Source: DASWRT01 sp036403035
GTDB taxonomy: Bacteria > Pseudomonadota > Alphaproteobacteria > ATCC43930 > CGMCC-115725
Direction: 5' to 3'
DNA length: 23,994 nt
NCBI GenBank assembly: GCA_036403035.1
Contig: DASWRT010000452.1
Location: 1-23,994, forward strand
A program made the position numbers and the translations under genes. The notes beneath the pieces are model-generated. The model did no database searches. It worked only from the letters and a program-made list of their open reading frames with translations, and was not told the origin of the DNA. Shown here one piece after another: positions 8,953-18,248 of this stretch; position 1 is the first letter of the stretch, and each line of letters starts with the position of its first letter.

Positions 8953-11109
8953 GTGACGGTCTGGCCGGGGCGGCCGTACCCGCTCGGGGCGACGTGGAAC
9001 GGGCACGGGGTCAATTTCGCGCTCTTCTCCGAGAATGCCGAGAAGGTCGAGCTGTGCCTCTTCGATGCGTCCGGCGGGCGCGAAGAGGCACGGGTCGTGC
9101 TGCCGGAGTACACCGATCAGGTCTGGCACGGCTATCTGCCGGATGCGCGGCCGGGACAGCTCTACGGCTACCGCGTCCATGGCCCGTACGATCCGAAGAA
9201 CGGGCACCGGTTCAATCCGAACAAGCTGCTGCTCGACCCGTACGCCAAGGCGCTGCACGGCAGGTTCGACTGGACCGACGCGCATTTCGGCTACCGGCCC
9301 GCTAGCCCGCTCGGCGACCTCTTCGACCGGCGCGACAATGCCCGGCACATGCCGAAATGCCGCGTCGTCGGTCCGCCGCGCGGGGAAGGCGGCTGGGTCG
9401 GCTTTTCCGACCAGCGGCCGAACGTGCCGTGGGAGGAGACGATCATCCTCGAGACGCACGTGCGCGGGATGACGATGCGGCACCCGCTCGTCGACCGGCC
9501 GCTCCGCGGCACCTTCCTCGGCCTCGCCGCGCCGCCGGTCCTCGACTACCTCAATCGGCTCGGCGTCACCGCGGTGGAGCTGCTGCCGGTGCACGCCTTC
9601 CCCGACGACCGGTTCCTGGTCGAGCGCGGGCTCGCCAACTATTGGGGCTACAGCTCGATCGGCTTCTTCGCGCCGGAGCCGCGCTATCATACGCAGGGCG
9701 GCGACGCGGCGGCCGAGTTCCGGACGATGGTGCGGCGGCTGCACGAGGCCGGGATCGAAGTGATCCTCGACGTCGTCTACAACCACACGGCCGAGGGCAA
9801 CCATCTCGGCCCGACGCTGTCGTTCAAGGGCATCGACAACCGGTCCTACTACCGCCTCGCCGACGCCGACCGCCGCTACTACGAAGACGTCACCGGCTGC
9901 GGCAACACGCTCAACCTGGAGCATCCGCGCGTCCTGCAGATGGTGATGGACTCGCTGCGCTACTGGGCGACGGAGATGCGGGTCGACGGGTTCCGCTTCG
10001 ATCTGGCGCCCGCGCTCGGCCGGGTGAACGGGCACTTCGATGCGGCAAGCCCGTTCCTTGATGCGATCCGCCAGGATCCGGTGCTGTCGCAGGTGAAGCT
10101 GATCGCCGAGCCGTGGGATCTCGGCCCCGGCGGCTATCGGCTCGGCGGCTTCCCGCCGGGCTGGGCGGAGTGGAACGCCGCCTACCGCGACACCGTCCGT
10201 CGCTTCTGGAAGGGCGACCAGGGCGGCGTGCTCGCAGAACTCGCCTCGCGGATCACCGGCTCGGCCGACATCTTCGGCCACCAGGGGCGGCGGCCGTGGG
10301 CGAGCGTCAACTTCGTGACGGCGCATGACGGGTTCACGCTGCAGGACCTCGTCTCGTACAACGAGAAGCACAACGAGGCCAACGGCGAGGACAACCGCGA
10401 CGGCCACGACGCGAACTTCAGCTGGAACGGTGGCGTCGAGGGCGAGACCGACGATCCCGCGATCCTCGCGGTGCGCGACCGGCAGAAGCGGAACCTGCTG
10501 GCGACGCTGATCCTGTCGCTCGGCGTGCCGATGCTGCTCCAGGGCGACGAGACCGGACGGACGCAGCGCGGCAACAACAACGCCTACTGCCAGGACAGCG
10601 AGATCGCCTGGACCGACTGGGAGAATCTCCGTCCCGAGGATGAGCGGCTGCGCGACTTCGTGCGGACGCTGGTGGCGCTCCGCCGGCGGCACCGCGTCTT
10701 CTCGCGGCCGCGCTTCTTCCGCGGCGAGGCGGTGTCGTCGGCGGGACTCAAGGACATCACCTGGGTGACGCCGGACGGCAGCGAAGCGACGACCGAGTAT
10801 TGGACGAACGGCTACGCCCAGTGCCTCGGCTACGTGCTCGGCGGCGGCGCCGGCGAGTTCTACACGGCCGGCGGACAGCGCGACATCGACGAGAGTTTCC
10901 TGGTGCTGATGAACGCGTACCACAAGGATCTCGACTTCCGCATTCCCGAGCTGCCGGTCGCGATGAATTGGGAGCCGGTCGTCGACACGGCGAGCGACAC
11001 CGGGCTCGCCGAGAATGACCGGGCCTACCGCCCCGGCGAGACCTTCCGGCTGAAGGGGCGCTCCTTCGCGCTCCTCATCAATCGCTTGGCCGATCAGGAC
11101 GAAAACTGA
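8953..11109 (+). CDS. glgX: Glycogen debranching enzyme GlgX (TreX type)
   Basis: GH13_11 isoamylase-type enzyme that hydrolyses alpha-1,6 branches of limit-dextrin-like glucan and releases linear maltodextrins for TreY and MalQ. From the chosen start it is 718 residues: a CBM48 region (PYPLGATWNGHGVNFALFSE, then VELCLFD), then the barrel with VDGFRFDLAPALGR (Asp350), IAEPWDLGPGGY (Glu386) and TAHDGFTLQDLVSYN (Asp459). No ATG start is available. GTG at 8953 is chosen because the protein then opens with VWPGRPYPLG, close to the usual start of the family. GTG at 8938 and TTG at 8869 are in-frame alternatives; the TTG has AAGAG six bases ahead but would translate across the C-rich repeat. The 264-bp gap after glgB may give this gene its own expression level. 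Confidence 0.93.
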   Translation: MTVWPGRPYPLGATWNGHGVNFALFSENAEKVELCLFDASGGREEARVVLPEYTDQVWHGYLPDARPGQLYGYRVHGPYDPKNGHRFNPNKLLLDPYAKALHGRFDWTDAHFGYRPASPLGDLFDRRDNARHMPKCRVVGPPRGEGGWVGFSDQRPNVPWEETIILETHVRGMTMRHPLVDRPLRGTFLGLAAPPVLDYLNRLGVTAVELLPVHAFPDDRFLVERGLANYWGYSSIGFFAPEPRYHTQGGDAAAEFRTMVRRLHEAGIEVILDVVYNHTAEGNHLGPTLSFKGIDNRSYYRLADADRRYYEDVTGCGNTLNLEHPRVLQMVMDSLRYWATEMRVDGFRFDLAPALGRVNGHFDAASPFLDAIRQDPVLSQVKLIAEPWDLGPGGYRLGGFPPGWAEWNAAYRDTVRRFWKGDQGGVLAELASRITGSADIFGHQGRRPWASVNFVTAHDGFTLQDLVSYNEKHNEANGEDNRDGHDANFSWNGGVEGETDDPAILAVRDRQKRNLLATLILSLGVPMLLQGDETGRTQRGNNNAYCQDSEIAWTDWENLRPEDERLRDFVRTLVALRRRHRVFSRPRFFRGEAVSSAGLKDITWVTPDGSEATTEYWTNGYAQCLGYVLGGGAGEFYTAGGQRDIDESFLVLMNAYHKDLDFRIPELPVAMNWEPVVDTASDTGLAENDRAYRPGETFRLKGRSFALLINRLADQDEN

Positions 11110-11134
11110 GAGGCGGCGTTATCCAAGCGGATAC

Positions 11135-11180
11135 ACCGTACGGTCCCGGCTAGCCCGTCCGGACGGGCTGGCCCGTCCGG
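11135..11180. repeat. Palindromes between glgX and treZ
   Basis: AGCCCGTCCGGACGGGCT (11152-11169) is a perfect 18-bp palindrome. GCCCGTCCGG recurs at 11171-11180, so three half-sites lie head to tail. A 10-bp palindrome, ACCGTACGGT, sits just before it at 11135-11144. There is no T run on either side, so it is not a typical intrinsic terminator. It may be an operator, a processing or attenuation hairpin, or a small dispersed repeat. It lies about 65 bp ahead of the treZ start, in the longest gap (124 bp) of the second half of the cluster. Confidence 0.5.
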
Positions 11181-11233
11181 CGTACCGCATCTTCGTCGCT
11201 CGCCTCTCGACCCGAAATGAGGAAGTTTCGCGC

Positions 11234-13081
11234 ATGAAGCGCCATCACGTGCTGCCGTTCGGCGCAGAGCCGGCCGAAGGCGGCGCCGGAATCCGTTTCC
11301 GCCTCTGGGCGCCGAAGCTGACCGAGGCGACGCTCTGCCTTGAAGGCGGCGGCGGCGCTGAATCACGCGAGCTGCCGATGCAGGCGGAAGGCGGCGGCTG
11401 GTTCTCGCTGACCACGGACCTCGCCCGGCCGGGAACCCGCTACCGCTATCTCGCCGACGGGCTGCGCGTGCCCGATCCGGCCTCGCGCTTCCAGCCGGAG
11501 GACGTGCACGGGCCGAGCGAGGTGATCGATCCCGCCGCCTACGACTGGCGCGACGCCGAGTGGCGCGGCCGGTCCTGGGAGGAGATCGTCATCTACGAGC
11601 TGCACACCGGCACCTTCTCGGAGGGCGGCGATTTCGCCGGGGTCGCGCGCCACCTCGACCATCTCGTGTCGCTCGGCGTCACCGCGGTCGAACTTCTGCC
11701 GGTCGCCGATTTCCCAGGCGGGCGGAACTGGGGCTATGACGGCGTGCTGCTCTTCGCCCCGGACTCGCGCTACGGGCGGCCGGAGGATCTGAAGCGGCTC
11801 GTCGAGGCGTGCCATCGGCGCGGCCTCTGCATCTTTCTCGACGTCGTCTACAACCATTTCGGGCCGGACGGGAACTACCTCAACCAGTACGCGCCGCAGT
11901 TCTTCACCGAGCGGCATCACACGCCATGGGGCGCGGCGATCAATTTCGACGGCGAGACGAGCCGCCCGGTGCGCGACTTCTACGTCCACAACGCGCTCTA
12001 CTGGCTGGAGGAGTTCCATTTCGACGGGCTGCGTTTCGACGCGGTGCACGCCATCCTCGACGACAGCACGCCCGACATCGTCACGGAGATCGCCGAGCAG
12101 GTCCGTGCGCGGTTCCGCGGCGAGCGTCCGATCCACCTGATCCTGGAGAACGACAAGAACCAGTCGCACTACCTGCCGCGCGGCGAAGGCGGAGCGCCGA
12201 CGCTCCACACGGCGCAGTGGAACGACGATATCCACCACGTGCTGCGCGTGCTGACCAGCGGCGAGCGCGGCGGCTACTACGCCGATTATGCGGACAAGCC
12301 CGCCGAGCGGCTCGGCCGCGCGCTCGCCGAGGGGTTCGTCTACCAGGGCGACGCCTCGGCCTACCGCGACGGCGAGCGGCGCGGCGAGCCGTCCGCGCAG
12401 CTTCCGCCCACGGCTTTCATCTCGTTCATTCAAAACCACGATCAGGTCGGCAACGACGCGTTCGGCGCGCGGCTCGTTCGCAAGGCGCGGCCCGAAGCGA
12501 TCCGCGTCGCCGCCACCGTCTATCTGCTGTCGCCGCAGGTGCCGATGCTGTTCCAGGGCGAGGAGTGGGGCACGGCGCGGCCCTTCGCCTTCTTCGCCGA
12601 TTTCGGGCCGGAGCTGGCCGCCGCGGTGCGCGACGGCCGCCGCCGCGAGTTCGCAAAGTTTCCGGAGTTCCAGGACGAGGCCGCCCGCGCCCGCATCCCC
12701 GACCCGACGGCGCCGGAGACTTGGCGCGACTCGGTGCTCGACTGGCGCGAGCCGGAACAGCCGCAATACGCCGAGTGGCTGGCCTTCTACCGCGATCTGA
12801 TCAGTCTCCGGCTCCGCGAGATCACGCAGCGGCTCAAGGGCATGGGCGGCAATGCCGGGCGCTGGCGCGCGCTCGGCGACAAGGCGGTCGAGGTGTCGTG
12901 GCGGCTCGGCGACGGCTCGCGCCTGACCCTGCAAGCGAACTTCTCCGAAACGCCGGCCGCGCTCGACGGCGACCGTCCCGCCGCGCCCGGACGGCTGCTC
13001 CACGCGACTGGCGGCGGCGACGCCGGCCGGACGGACCGGCTCCCGGCGTTCTCGGCGCGGGCTTGGCTTGCCGAACGTTGA
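11234..13081 (+). CDS. treZ: Malto-oligosyltrehalose trehalohydrolase TreZ
   Basis: The 615-residue GH13_10 enzyme hydrolyses maltooligosyl-trehalose, made by TreY, to free trehalose plus a shortened maltodextrin. An N-terminal CBM48-like region (IRFRLWAPKLTEATLCLEG) is followed by the barrel: IVIYELHTGTFS, FLDVVYNHFGPDGNYL, DGLRFDAVHAI (Asp269), LILENDKN (Glu305) and IQNHDQVGNDAFG (Asp403). The run WGYDGVLLFAPDSRYG, with NHFGPDGNY, separates TreZ from GlgB. The ATG at 11234 has a good GAGGA (11219-11223) ten bases upstream. The stop is 10 bp before malQ, with treY next, so the two TreYZ partners flank malQ in one probable transcript. Confidence 0.96.
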   Translation: MKRHHVLPFGAEPAEGGAGIRFRLWAPKLTEATLCLEGGGGAESRELPMQAEGGGWFSLTTDLARPGTRYRYLADGLRVPDPASRFQPEDVHGPSEVIDPAAYDWRDAEWRGRSWEEIVIYELHTGTFSEGGDFAGVARHLDHLVSLGVTAVELLPVADFPGGRNWGYDGVLLFAPDSRYGRPEDLKRLVEACHRRGLCIFLDVVYNHFGPDGNYLNQYAPQFFTERHHTPWGAAINFDGETSRPVRDFYVHNALYWLEEFHFDGLRFDAVHAILDDSTPDIVTEIAEQVRARFRGERPIHLILENDKNQSHYLPRGEGGAPTLHTAQWNDDIHHVLRVLTSGERGGYYADYADKPAERLGRALAEGFVYQGDASAYRDGERRGEPSAQLPPTAFISFIQNHDQVGNDAFGARLVRKARPEAIRVAATVYLLSPQVPMLFQGEEWGTARPFAFFADFGPELAAAVRDGRRREFAKFPEFQDEAARARIPDPTAPETWRDSVLDWREPEQPQYAEWLAFYRDLISLRLREITQRLKGMGGNAGRWRALGDKAVEVSWRLGDGSRLTLQANFSETPAALDGDRPAAPGRLLHATGGGDAGRTDRLPAFSARAWLAER

Positions 13082-13091
13082 CACTGGGAAC

Positions 13092-15314
13092 ATGACCGAC
13101 ATCGACATTTTGAGGCGCCTCGCCGACACGGCGGGCATAAGGACCAGCTTTCAGGACGCCTGGGGCAAGCAGGCCGAGGTGCCGGAGGCGAGCTTGCGCG
13201 CCTTGCTCGGGGCGCTCGGCGTCGCCGTGGACACCGACGAGGCGGTGCGGTCGAGCCTCGCCGCGCTGGAAAGCGGCGGCGGAGGCGGCCAACGGCGGCA
13301 CGGCGCGCAGGAACGGCCGCTGCTGGAGCCCGTCTACGTTATCCGCGCCGGCATAGCGCCGGAGGTCGCGGTCGCGTTGCCGGAGCAAGCGGCCGCCGAA
13401 AACGCGACAGCCGTCGGCTGGACGCTCGGCCTGGAAGGCGGCGAGCGCCGCGAGGGAAGGGGGGAATCCGGCGACCTGCGCCGGGCGCCGGTGCTGACGC
13501 TTCCGGCCAACCTGCCGCTTGGCTATCACCGGCTGACGGTGTCGATCGGAGATGTCAGCGCGTCGGCGCAGCTCATCGTCGTGCCGCACCGCTGCTACCT
13601 TCCGGAAGAGTTGAACGGACCCGACCGGCGGGTCTGGGCGCTGACGACGCAGCTCTATGCCCTGCGCTCGGAGCGCAACTGGGGGATCGGCGACTTCACC
13701 GACCTCGCGTTGATCGCGACCGGCGCGGCGCGGCGCGAGGCGAGGGCGCTCGGCCTCAACCCGCTGCACGCGCTGTTCCCGGCCGAGCCCCGTCACATCA
13801 GCCCCTATTCGCCGTCCAGCCGGCGCTTCCTCAACGACCTCTACATCGATGTCGAGGCGGTGCCGGAATTCGCCGAATGCGAGGCGGCCCGCGCGATGGT
13901 CGCCGACCCGGCCTTCCGCGGGCGGCTGGAGGCGGCGCGCGCCGCGCCGCTCGTCGACCACGCCGCGGTCGCCGCCTGCAAGTGCCCGGTCCTGAAGACG
14001 CTGTGGGAGCATTTCCGCGACCGCCATCTCGACGCCGATCCGGACCGCGCGCTGACCGACCGCGGCGACGCGTTCCGCAGGTTCCAACGCGAGGGCGGCA
14101 CGGCGCTGCTCCAGTTCGCCGTGTTCCAGGCGCTGCACGAGCATTTCCTCCGGGAGGGCGCCGGCTTCTCCTGGCGCGACTGGCCGGAACCGTATCGCGA
14201 CCCGTCCTCGCCCGAGGTCGGCGCCTTCGCCGCCGAGCACAGCGACCGCGTCGAATGCTTCCAGTACCTGCAATGGGAGGCCGACCGGCAGCTCGGCGAC
14301 GCGGCGCGGATGGGGCAGGCGGCGGGGCTGTCGATCGGGCTCTACCGCGACCTTGCCGTCGGCGTCGACGGCAACGGCGCCGAGGCATGGGCGGATCAGG
14401 AGCTGCTGGTGCCGGGCGCCTCGGTCGGCGCGCCGCCCGACCTGCTCAACATGAAAGGCCAGAACTGGGGCCTCGTTCCGATCAACCCGATCGCGCTGCG
14501 GCGGCGCGCCTACGAGCCGTTCGTCGCAGTGCTGCGCGCCAACATGCGGCATGCCGGCGCGCTGCGCATCGACCACGTGATGGCGCTGACGCATCTCTAC
14601 TGGATCCCGCCCGGCGCCGAGCCGTCGGCCGGCGGCTACGTCGAGTATCCGTTCGAGGACATGCTCGGCATCGTCGCGCTGGAGAGCCAGCGCCAGCGCT
14701 GCCTCGTCGTCGGCGAGGATCTCGGCACCGTCCCCGAGGGGTTCCGCGAGCGGATGCACGACGCGAACGTCCTCTCCTATCGCGTCCTCGTCTTCGAGCG
14801 GCGCGCCGACGGCAGCTTCATCCCGCCGAACGAGTATCCGTCGCTCGCGACCGCCTCGGTCGCGACGCACGACATCGCGACGCTGAAGGGCTACTGGCTC
14901 GGCAACGACATCGGCTGGCGCGAGCGGCTGAACCTCTATCCCAACGATGAGGCGCGCGCCGCCGACCGGCAGAACCGCATGCGCGAGCGCCGGCTCCTGG
15001 TCGACGCGCTGGTGCGCGAAGGCGTGCTGCCGCCCGACGCGATAGACGAACTGCTGCCGGCCGACGATTCGCCGGTCTACACCAGCGCGCTCGCCGAGGC
15101 GGTGCATCGCTTGCTCGGCCATTCGAACGCGCGGCTGATGCTGGTGCAGGTCGAAGACGCGGTCGGCGAGGCCGAGCAGGCGAACCTGCCCGGCACGGTC
15201 GACGAGCATCCGAACTGGCGGCGCAAGCTGTCGATCACCGTCGAGGACCTGCTGAAGGACGAGTGGTTCAAGCAGCTCACCGCGGCGCTTGGCGACGCGA
15301 GGCAGAGGCGATGA
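13092..15314 (+). CDS. malQ: 4-alpha-glucanotransferase (amylomaltase) MalQ
   Basis: The 740-residue GH77 enzyme moves alpha-1,4-glucan segments between maltodextrins, recycling the short chains left by GlgX, TreY and TreZ. Motifs are ALRIDHVMAL (Asp494), VVGEDLGTVP (Glu542) and VATHDIATLKGYW (Asp594). The spacings of 48 and 52 match E. coli MalQ (448/496/548). The roughly 200-residue N-terminal part before RVWALTTQLYALRSERNWGIGD is the accessory region of the long proteobacterial MalQ type. The ATG at 13092 is preferred over the upstream TTG at 13068, which lies inside treZ and adds only eight residues. No convincing Shine-Dalgarno is seen, so translation may be coupled to treZ, 10 bp upstream. 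The stop overlaps the treY ATG (ATGA). Confidence 0.95.
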   Translation: MTDIDILRRLADTAGIRTSFQDAWGKQAEVPEASLRALLGALGVAVDTDEAVRSSLAALESGGGGGQRRHGAQERPLLEPVYVIRAGIAPEVAVALPEQAAAENATAVGWTLGLEGGERREGRGESGDLRRAPVLTLPANLPLGYHRLTVSIGDVSASAQLIVVPHRCYLPEELNGPDRRVWALTTQLYALRSERNWGIGDFTDLALIATGAARREARALGLNPLHALFPAEPRHISPYSPSSRRFLNDLYIDVEAVPEFAECEAARAMVADPAFRGRLEAARAAPLVDHAAVAACKCPVLKTLWEHFRDRHLDADPDRALTDRGDAFRRFQREGGTALLQFAVFQALHEHFLREGAGFSWRDWPEPYRDPSSPEVGAFAAEHSDRVECFQYLQWEADRQLGDAARMGQAAGLSIGLYRDLAVGVDGNGAEAWADQELLVPGASVGAPPDLLNMKGQNWGLVPINPIALRRRAYEPFVAVLRANMRHAGALRIDHVMALTHLYWIPPGAEPSAGGYVEYPFEDMLGIVALESQRQRCLVVGEDLGTVPEGFRERMHDANVLSYRVLVFERRADGSFIPPNEYPSLATASVATHDIATLKGYWLGNDIGWRERLNLYPNDEARAADRQNRMRERRLLVDALVREGVLPPDAIDELLPADDSPVYTSALAEAVHRLLGHSNARLMLVQVEDAVGEAEQANLPGTVDEHPNWRRKLSITVEDLLKDEWFKQLTAALGDARQRR

Positions 15315-18217
15315 GCGGCGGCGACACGACGGCCCCGGCTCCCGGCACCGGCTTGAGCGCCGCCGCCGCAACCGCGCCGCGCGCGACGTACCGACTGCAA
15401 TTCAACAGCGACTTCACTTTCCGGCGCGCGATCGAGCTGGTCGACTACTTCGCCGCGCTCGGCGTCAGCCATCTCTACGCCTCGCCGTTCCTCCAGGCGC
15501 GGCCCGGCTCGACGCACGGCTACGACATCACCGACCACAACCGGATCAACCCGGAGATCGGCACGCCCGAGGAGCTGGATGCGCTCTCGGCGGCGCTCCG
15601 CGAGCGCGGCATGGGGCTGATCCTCGACTTCGTGCCGAACCACATGGGCGTGTTCGGCAAAGACAACGCGTGGTGGCTCGACGTTCTGGAGTGGGGCGAG
15701 CAGTCGCCCTACGCCGCCTATTTCGACATCGACTGGAACGCGCCGCGCGACGACACGAAAGGCAAGGTCGTCGTGCCGGTGCTCGGCGACCAGTACGGCG
15801 CGGTGCTCGCGAGCGGCGAGATCCAGCTTCGCTTCGACGCCGAGGACGGCGCGATCAGCGCCTGGTACTACGACCACCGCTTCCCGATCTCGCCGCTCGA
15901 TTATGCCGGGCTGCTGAGCGACGTCGACGTGCCGGCCGGAGCGGCCGAGGAGTATGACCGCGTCGCCGACGGCTTCGCGATGCTGACCGGCGAGGCGTCG
16001 CGCCGCTGGCGCGCCAGTATCCACGACGAGGCGGCGGCGCTGAAGGCGGCGCTGCGCGACCTCGCCGCTTCGCAGCCCGGCGTGCGCGAGGCGGTCGAGG
16101 GCGCGGTCGCCGCGCTCAACGGGCGCAAGGGCGAGCGCCGGAGCTGGCGCGAGCTTCACAGGCTGCTCGACCGCCAAGCCTACCGGCTCGCCTATTGGCG
16201 GGTGGCGTCCGACGAGATCAACTATCGACGCTTCTTCAACATCAACGACCTCGCCGGCCTCAGGATCGAACTGCCGGAGCTGTTCGACCGCACGCACCGG
16301 CTCGCCTTCGAGCTGATCGAGGCGGGCAAGCTTCAGGGCCTGCGCATCGACCATATCGACGGGCTGTTCGACCCGCGCGAATATTGCGAACGGCTGCAGG
16401 CGCGCGCCGCCGCGATCGAGGGCCGCGACCCCGCCGACCGTCCGCTCTACGTCGTCGTCGAGAAGATCCTCGCCCGGTACGAGAGCCTGCCGGACTGGCC
16501 GATCGCCGGCACCACCGGCTACGAGTACACGGCGCAGGCCGGCGGCGTCTTCGTCGACCCGGCGGGCGAGGCGCCGCTGACCCGCACCTACGGAAGGCTG
16601 ACCGGCCGCTCCCAGAGCTTCGACGACATCCTGTACGACAGCAAGAAGCGCATCATGCAGGTCAATCTCGCGAGCGAGATGGCCGTGCTGGCGCGCGAGT
16701 TCCACCGGCTCGCGATCAGCAACTGGCGCAGCCGCGACTTCACCGCGAACGGCATGCGCGCGGCGCTGGAGGAGGTGGTCGCCGCCTTCCCGGTGTACCG
16801 CACCTATGTCGACCGGCGCGGCGCCGGACCGGACGACCGGCGCTACATCGACTGGGCGGTCGGGCTCGCCAAGAAGCGGTCGTTGGCGGCCGACACCTCG
16901 GTCTTCGACTTCCTGCACAAGGTGCTGACTACCGATCTCGCGTCGCACGGCAGCGGCTACAACCGCGCCGAGGTGCTGCGGCTGGCGATGCGCTTCCAGC
17001 AGGTGACCGGCCCGGTGATGGCGAAGGGCTACGAGGACACCGCCTATTACCGCTATTTCCGCCTGATCGCGTTGAACGAGGTCGGCGGCGACCCGCGCCG
17101 CTTCGGCATCTCCGTCGCGGCATACCACCATCTGAGCCAGGAACGGCTGAAGCACTGGCCGGACCAGATCCTCGCGACATCGACGCACGACACGAAGCGC
17201 GGCGAGGATGCGCGCATGCGCATCGCGCTCCTCTCCGAGATGCCGCGCGAGTGGCGGCGGCGGCTGGTGCTGTGGATGCGGGTGAACCGCTCGCGCGTCA
17301 GCGACCTCGGCGGCGAGCCGGCGCCGACGCCGAACCATGAGATCCTGTTCTATCAGACCGCGATCGGCGCGTGGCCGATCGGCCTGACGCCGGAAGACGC
17401 CGAGGGCATGGCCGCCTTCGCCGAGCGCGTCGACGCCTACATGGCGAAGGCCGTGCGCGAGGGGAAGGAGAACTCGGGCTGGGCCAATCCGAACACCGAG
17501 TACGAGGCGGCGCTATCGCGCTTCGTCCGCGGGGCGCTGGAAGGCGGGCGGACCAACCCCTTCCTGTCCGACTTCCATAGCTTCGCCGAGCGTCTGATGC
17601 GCTGGGGCTCGATCAACAGCCTCGCGCAGACGCTGCTCAAGCTGACCTCGCCGGGCGTGCCCGACACCTACCGGGGCGGCGAGTTGTGGGACCTCAGCAT
17701 GGTCGACCCGGACAACCGCCGCGCGGTCGATTTCGGCCTGCGCCGCCGGCTGCTCGCCGAGATGCGGGAGCGGTTCGGAGGGGATGACGGCGGCGATGCC
17801 TCCTCGGCAGGAGCGGCGCTCGCCGACCTCTCCGCGCGCTGGCAGGACGGCCGCGAGAAGCTGTTCCTGACGTGGCGCACGCTCGCCTTCCGCGCCGCGC
17901 ACGACGATCTCTTCCGCCGCGGCGAGTACGTGCCGGTGGCGGTCGAGGGCGCCCGCGCCGACCACGTCCTCGCCTTCCTGCGCATCCACGGCGAGGAGCG
18001 CGCCCTGGTCGCGGTGCCGCGCCTCGTCGCCCGGCTGCACGACTGCGACCCGGAAGTGACCGAGCCGGACTGGGGCGACACCGCGCTGATCCTGCCGGAC
18101 CGCCGGCCGTGGCGCAGCGTGCTCTCCGGCCAGGCGGTCGAGGACGATGGCGACAGGCTGCCGGCGTCCTGTCTCTTCCGCGAATTTCCCGTCGCGCTGG
18201 TCTCCTCCGGACGTTAG
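15311..18217 (+). CDS. treY: Maltooligosyl trehalose synthase TreY
   Basis: The 968-residue GH13_26 enzyme turns the reducing-end alpha-1,4 bond of a maltodextrin into the alpha,alpha-1,1 bond of trehalose, giving the TreZ substrate. It opens, after a short Ala/Thr/Pro-rich stretch, with ATYRLQFNSDFTF and SHLYASPFLQARPGSTHGYD, both typical of TreY. It carries LRIDHIDGLFDP (Asp347), YVVVEKILARYE (Glu384) and TSTHDTKRGEDARMR (Asp627), plus the C-terminal SPGVPDTYRGGELWD. The frame is open from 15263, but the ATG at 15311 is chosen because it overlaps the malQ stop by 4 bp and has GAGG (15299-15302) eight bases upstream. A length above 900 residues is within the range of proteobacterial TreY. 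Confidence 0.95.
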   Translation: MSGGDTTAPAPGTGLSAAAATAPRATYRLQFNSDFTFRRAIELVDYFAALGVSHLYASPFLQARPGSTHGYDITDHNRINPEIGTPEELDALSAALRERGMGLILDFVPNHMGVFGKDNAWWLDVLEWGEQSPYAAYFDIDWNAPRDDTKGKVVVPVLGDQYGAVLASGEIQLRFDAEDGAISAWYYDHRFPISPLDYAGLLSDVDVPAGAAEEYDRVADGFAMLTGEASRRWRASIHDEAAALKAALRDLAASQPGVREAVEGAVAALNGRKGERRSWRELHRLLDRQAYRLAYWRVASDEINYRRFFNINDLAGLRIELPELFDRTHRLAFELIEAGKLQGLRIDHIDGLFDPREYCERLQARAAAIEGRDPADRPLYVVVEKILARYESLPDWPIAGTTGYEYTAQAGGVFVDPAGEAPLTRTYGRLTGRSQSFDDILYDSKKRIMQVNLASEMAVLAREFHRLAISNWRSRDFTANGMRAALEEVVAAFPVYRTYVDRRGAGPDDRRYIDWAVGLAKKRSLAADTSVFDFLHKVLTTDLASHGSGYNRAEVLRLAMRFQQVTGPVMAKGYEDTAYYRYFRLIALNEVGGDPRRFGISVAAYHHLSQERLKHWPDQILATSTHDTKRGEDARMRIALLSEMPREWRRRLVLWMRVNRSRVSDLGGEPAPTPNHEILFYQTAIGAWPIGLTPEDAEGMAAFAERVDAYMAKAVREGKENSGWANPNTEYEAALSRFVRGALEGGRTNPFLSDFHSFAERLMRWGSINSLAQTLLKLTSPGVPDTYRGGELWDLSMVDPDNRRAVDFGLRRRLLAEMRERFGGDDGGDASSAGAALADLSARWQDGREKLFLTWRTLAFRAAHDDLFRRGEYVPVAVEGARADHVLAFLRIHGEERALVAVPRLVARLHDCDPEVTEPDWGDTALILPDRRPWRSVLSGQAVEDDGDRLPASCLFREFPVALVSSGR

Positions 18218-18248
18218 CCTCGCGGCCCGTCCGTGAGGAGACCATCGA

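Noticed and set aside
12834..17338. Two long minus-strand frames (845 and 753 codons) opposite malQ, treZ and treY
   Set aside because: Both are low-quality antisense translations over well-conserved enzymes; no motif or ribosome site supports them.
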